The position numbers and the translations under genes were made by a program. Below are positions 14,673 through 15,298 of a DNA stretch of 15,298 nt, piece after piece. This DNA is from Armatimonadota bacterium. Its GTDB lineage: Bacteria; Actinomycetota; Acidimicrobiia; Spongiisociales; UBA5794. Positions within the stretch are counted from its first letter, which is position 1. Each line of letters starts with the position of its first letter. The notes beneath the pieces were generated by a model, which saw only the letters and a list, made by a program, of their open reading frames with translations, was not told the DNA's origin and did no database searches. The stretch is from NCBI GenBank assembly GCA_008501565.1, contig QQUL01000207.1, forward strand, positions 1 to 15,298, in the 5' to 3' direction.

Positions 14673-15298
14673 ATGATCGACAAGACGGTCGATTCTGTTG
14701 CTGATGCCGTCGCTGACATCAGCGACGGGTCAGTGGTGATGATCGGTGGTTTCGGTGAGGCAGGGAGCCCCATCGAGTTGATCCACGCTTTGATCGATCA
14801 GGGTGCCAAACACCTCACTGTCGTCAACAACAACACGGGAAGCGGAGAGGTCGGCCTCGCGGCACTCATCAAGGCGCGGCGGGTTTCGAGGATGATTTGT
14901 TCGTATCCCAGAACAGCGAACTCAACCGTGTTTCCAGATTTGTACCGTGCAGGTGAGATCGAGCTCGACCTCGTCCCACAGGGAACGCTCGCCGAACGGA
15001 TCCGAGCCGGCGGTGCGGGGATTCCCGCCTTCTACACGCCGACTTCCGTGGGAACGCCACTTGAAGAGGGCAAGGAACGCCGAGCCTTTGACGGGCGCGA
15101 CTACGTCCTCGAACACGGGTTGACTGCCGACTTCTCGTTGATCAAATGTCGAACCGGTGACCGGCTGGGAAACCTCGTCTTCAACAAGACGGCCCGCAAC
15201 TTCAGCCCGATCATGGCGACTGCGGCGACCACCACAATCGTGCAAGCGGACCAACTCGTCGAACGCGGGGCGATCGACCCTGAGTGTGTGGTCACGCC
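14673..15298 (+). CDS. 3-oxoacid CoA-transferase subunit A (3-oxoadipate/PcaI-like), 3' end missing
   Basis: An open frame of 208 codons that runs off the window end without a stop. It begins at ATG 14673 with AAAGG nine bases upstream, 23 bp after kamA, so the two are surely one operon. The family I subunit-A hallmarks are clear: MIGGFGEAGSPIELI (23-37), NNNTGSGEVGLAALI (52-66), the SYPR segment (77-80), VPQGTLAERIRAGGAGIPAF (101-120), YTPTSVGT (121-128) and TARNFSPIMATAA (173-185). The protein transfers CoA, usually from succinyl-CoA, to a 3-oxo acid; the catalytic Glu is in subunit B, which should follow just beyond the window. The wording of the conserved blocks, including GAIDPECVVT near the end, is closer to my memory of PcaI than of AtoD. 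About 20 residues are probably missing. Exact 3-oxo acid is uncertain. Confidence 0.9.
   Translation, partial: MIDKTVDSVADAVADISDGSVVMIGGFGEAGSPIELIHALIDQGAKHLTVVNNNTGSGEVGLAALIKARRVSRMICSYPRTANSTVFPDLYRAGEIELDLVPQGTLAERIRAGGAGIPAFYTPTSVGTPLEEGKERRAFDGRDYVLEHGLTADFSLIKCRTGDRLGNLVFNKTARNFSPIMATAATTTIVQADQLVERGAIDPECVVT

Overview
The window is a GC-rich stretch of about 15.3 kb with densely packed catabolic and transport genes. It looks like a high-GC actinobacterial genome, perhaps a marine or environmental Acidimicrobiia relative. The clues are GTG and TTG starts with strong GGAGG-type ribosome sites, and a lipoprotein with an 'ACSSDD' lipobox followed by a Gly/Asp/Thr-rich linker of the kind common in those bacteria. 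The taxonomic call is an inference from style only. I saw no rRNA, tRNA, CRISPR array, transposase, phage gene or attachment site.

Layout. (1) 1-513, plus strand: the 3' third of an ALDH7 (antiquitin/AmaB-type) aldehyde dehydrogenase cut by the window edge. (2) 514-7676, minus strand: one long transcription unit read from 7676 down to 514. It encodes a peptide/nickel-type ABC importer (lipoprotein binding protein, two permeases, two ATPases), an atypical short-chain dehydrogenase whose catalytic Tyr/Lys are replaced, and a GntR/FCD regulator. Most of its gene junctions are 4-bp or 14-bp overlaps or 2-bp gaps. (3) 7887-10773, plus strand and divergent from the importer: a second GntR/FCD regulator, a thiamine-diphosphate enzyme of the acetolactate synthase/decarboxylase superfamily, and a small GYD-domain protein. 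(4) 10857-13088, minus strand: an RpiR/SIS regulator followed by an amidase-signature hydrolase. (5) 13186-15298, plus strand and divergent from rpiR: a KamA-family radical SAM/PLP aminomutase, then subunit A of a 3-oxoacid (PcaI-like) CoA-transferase cut by the window end.

How the genes may work together. The two ends of the window carry enzymes that could bracket one pathway. ALDH7 enzymes convert aminoadipate semialdehyde to 2-aminoadipate in lysine catabolism. The KamA homologue appears to lack the two aspartates that hold the lysine epsilon-amino group and has an arginine at or next to one of those positions, so an acidic substrate is possible. The CoA-transferase most resembles the 3-oxoadipate type. 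Joined up, this suggests a hypothetical route: lysine, 2-aminoadipate, 3-aminoadipate, 3-oxoadipate, 3-oxoadipyl-CoA, then succinyl-CoA plus acetyl-CoA. This is inference and is flagged as such. The middle of the window (importer, SDR, ThDP enzyme, GYD protein, amidase) looks like uptake and breakdown of an unidentified small organic or peptide-like compound. It is controlled by two related FCD regulators. Similar GTAT/ATAC-rich elements stand in front of the importer/gntR pair, the ThDP gene and kamA, which hints at shared control.
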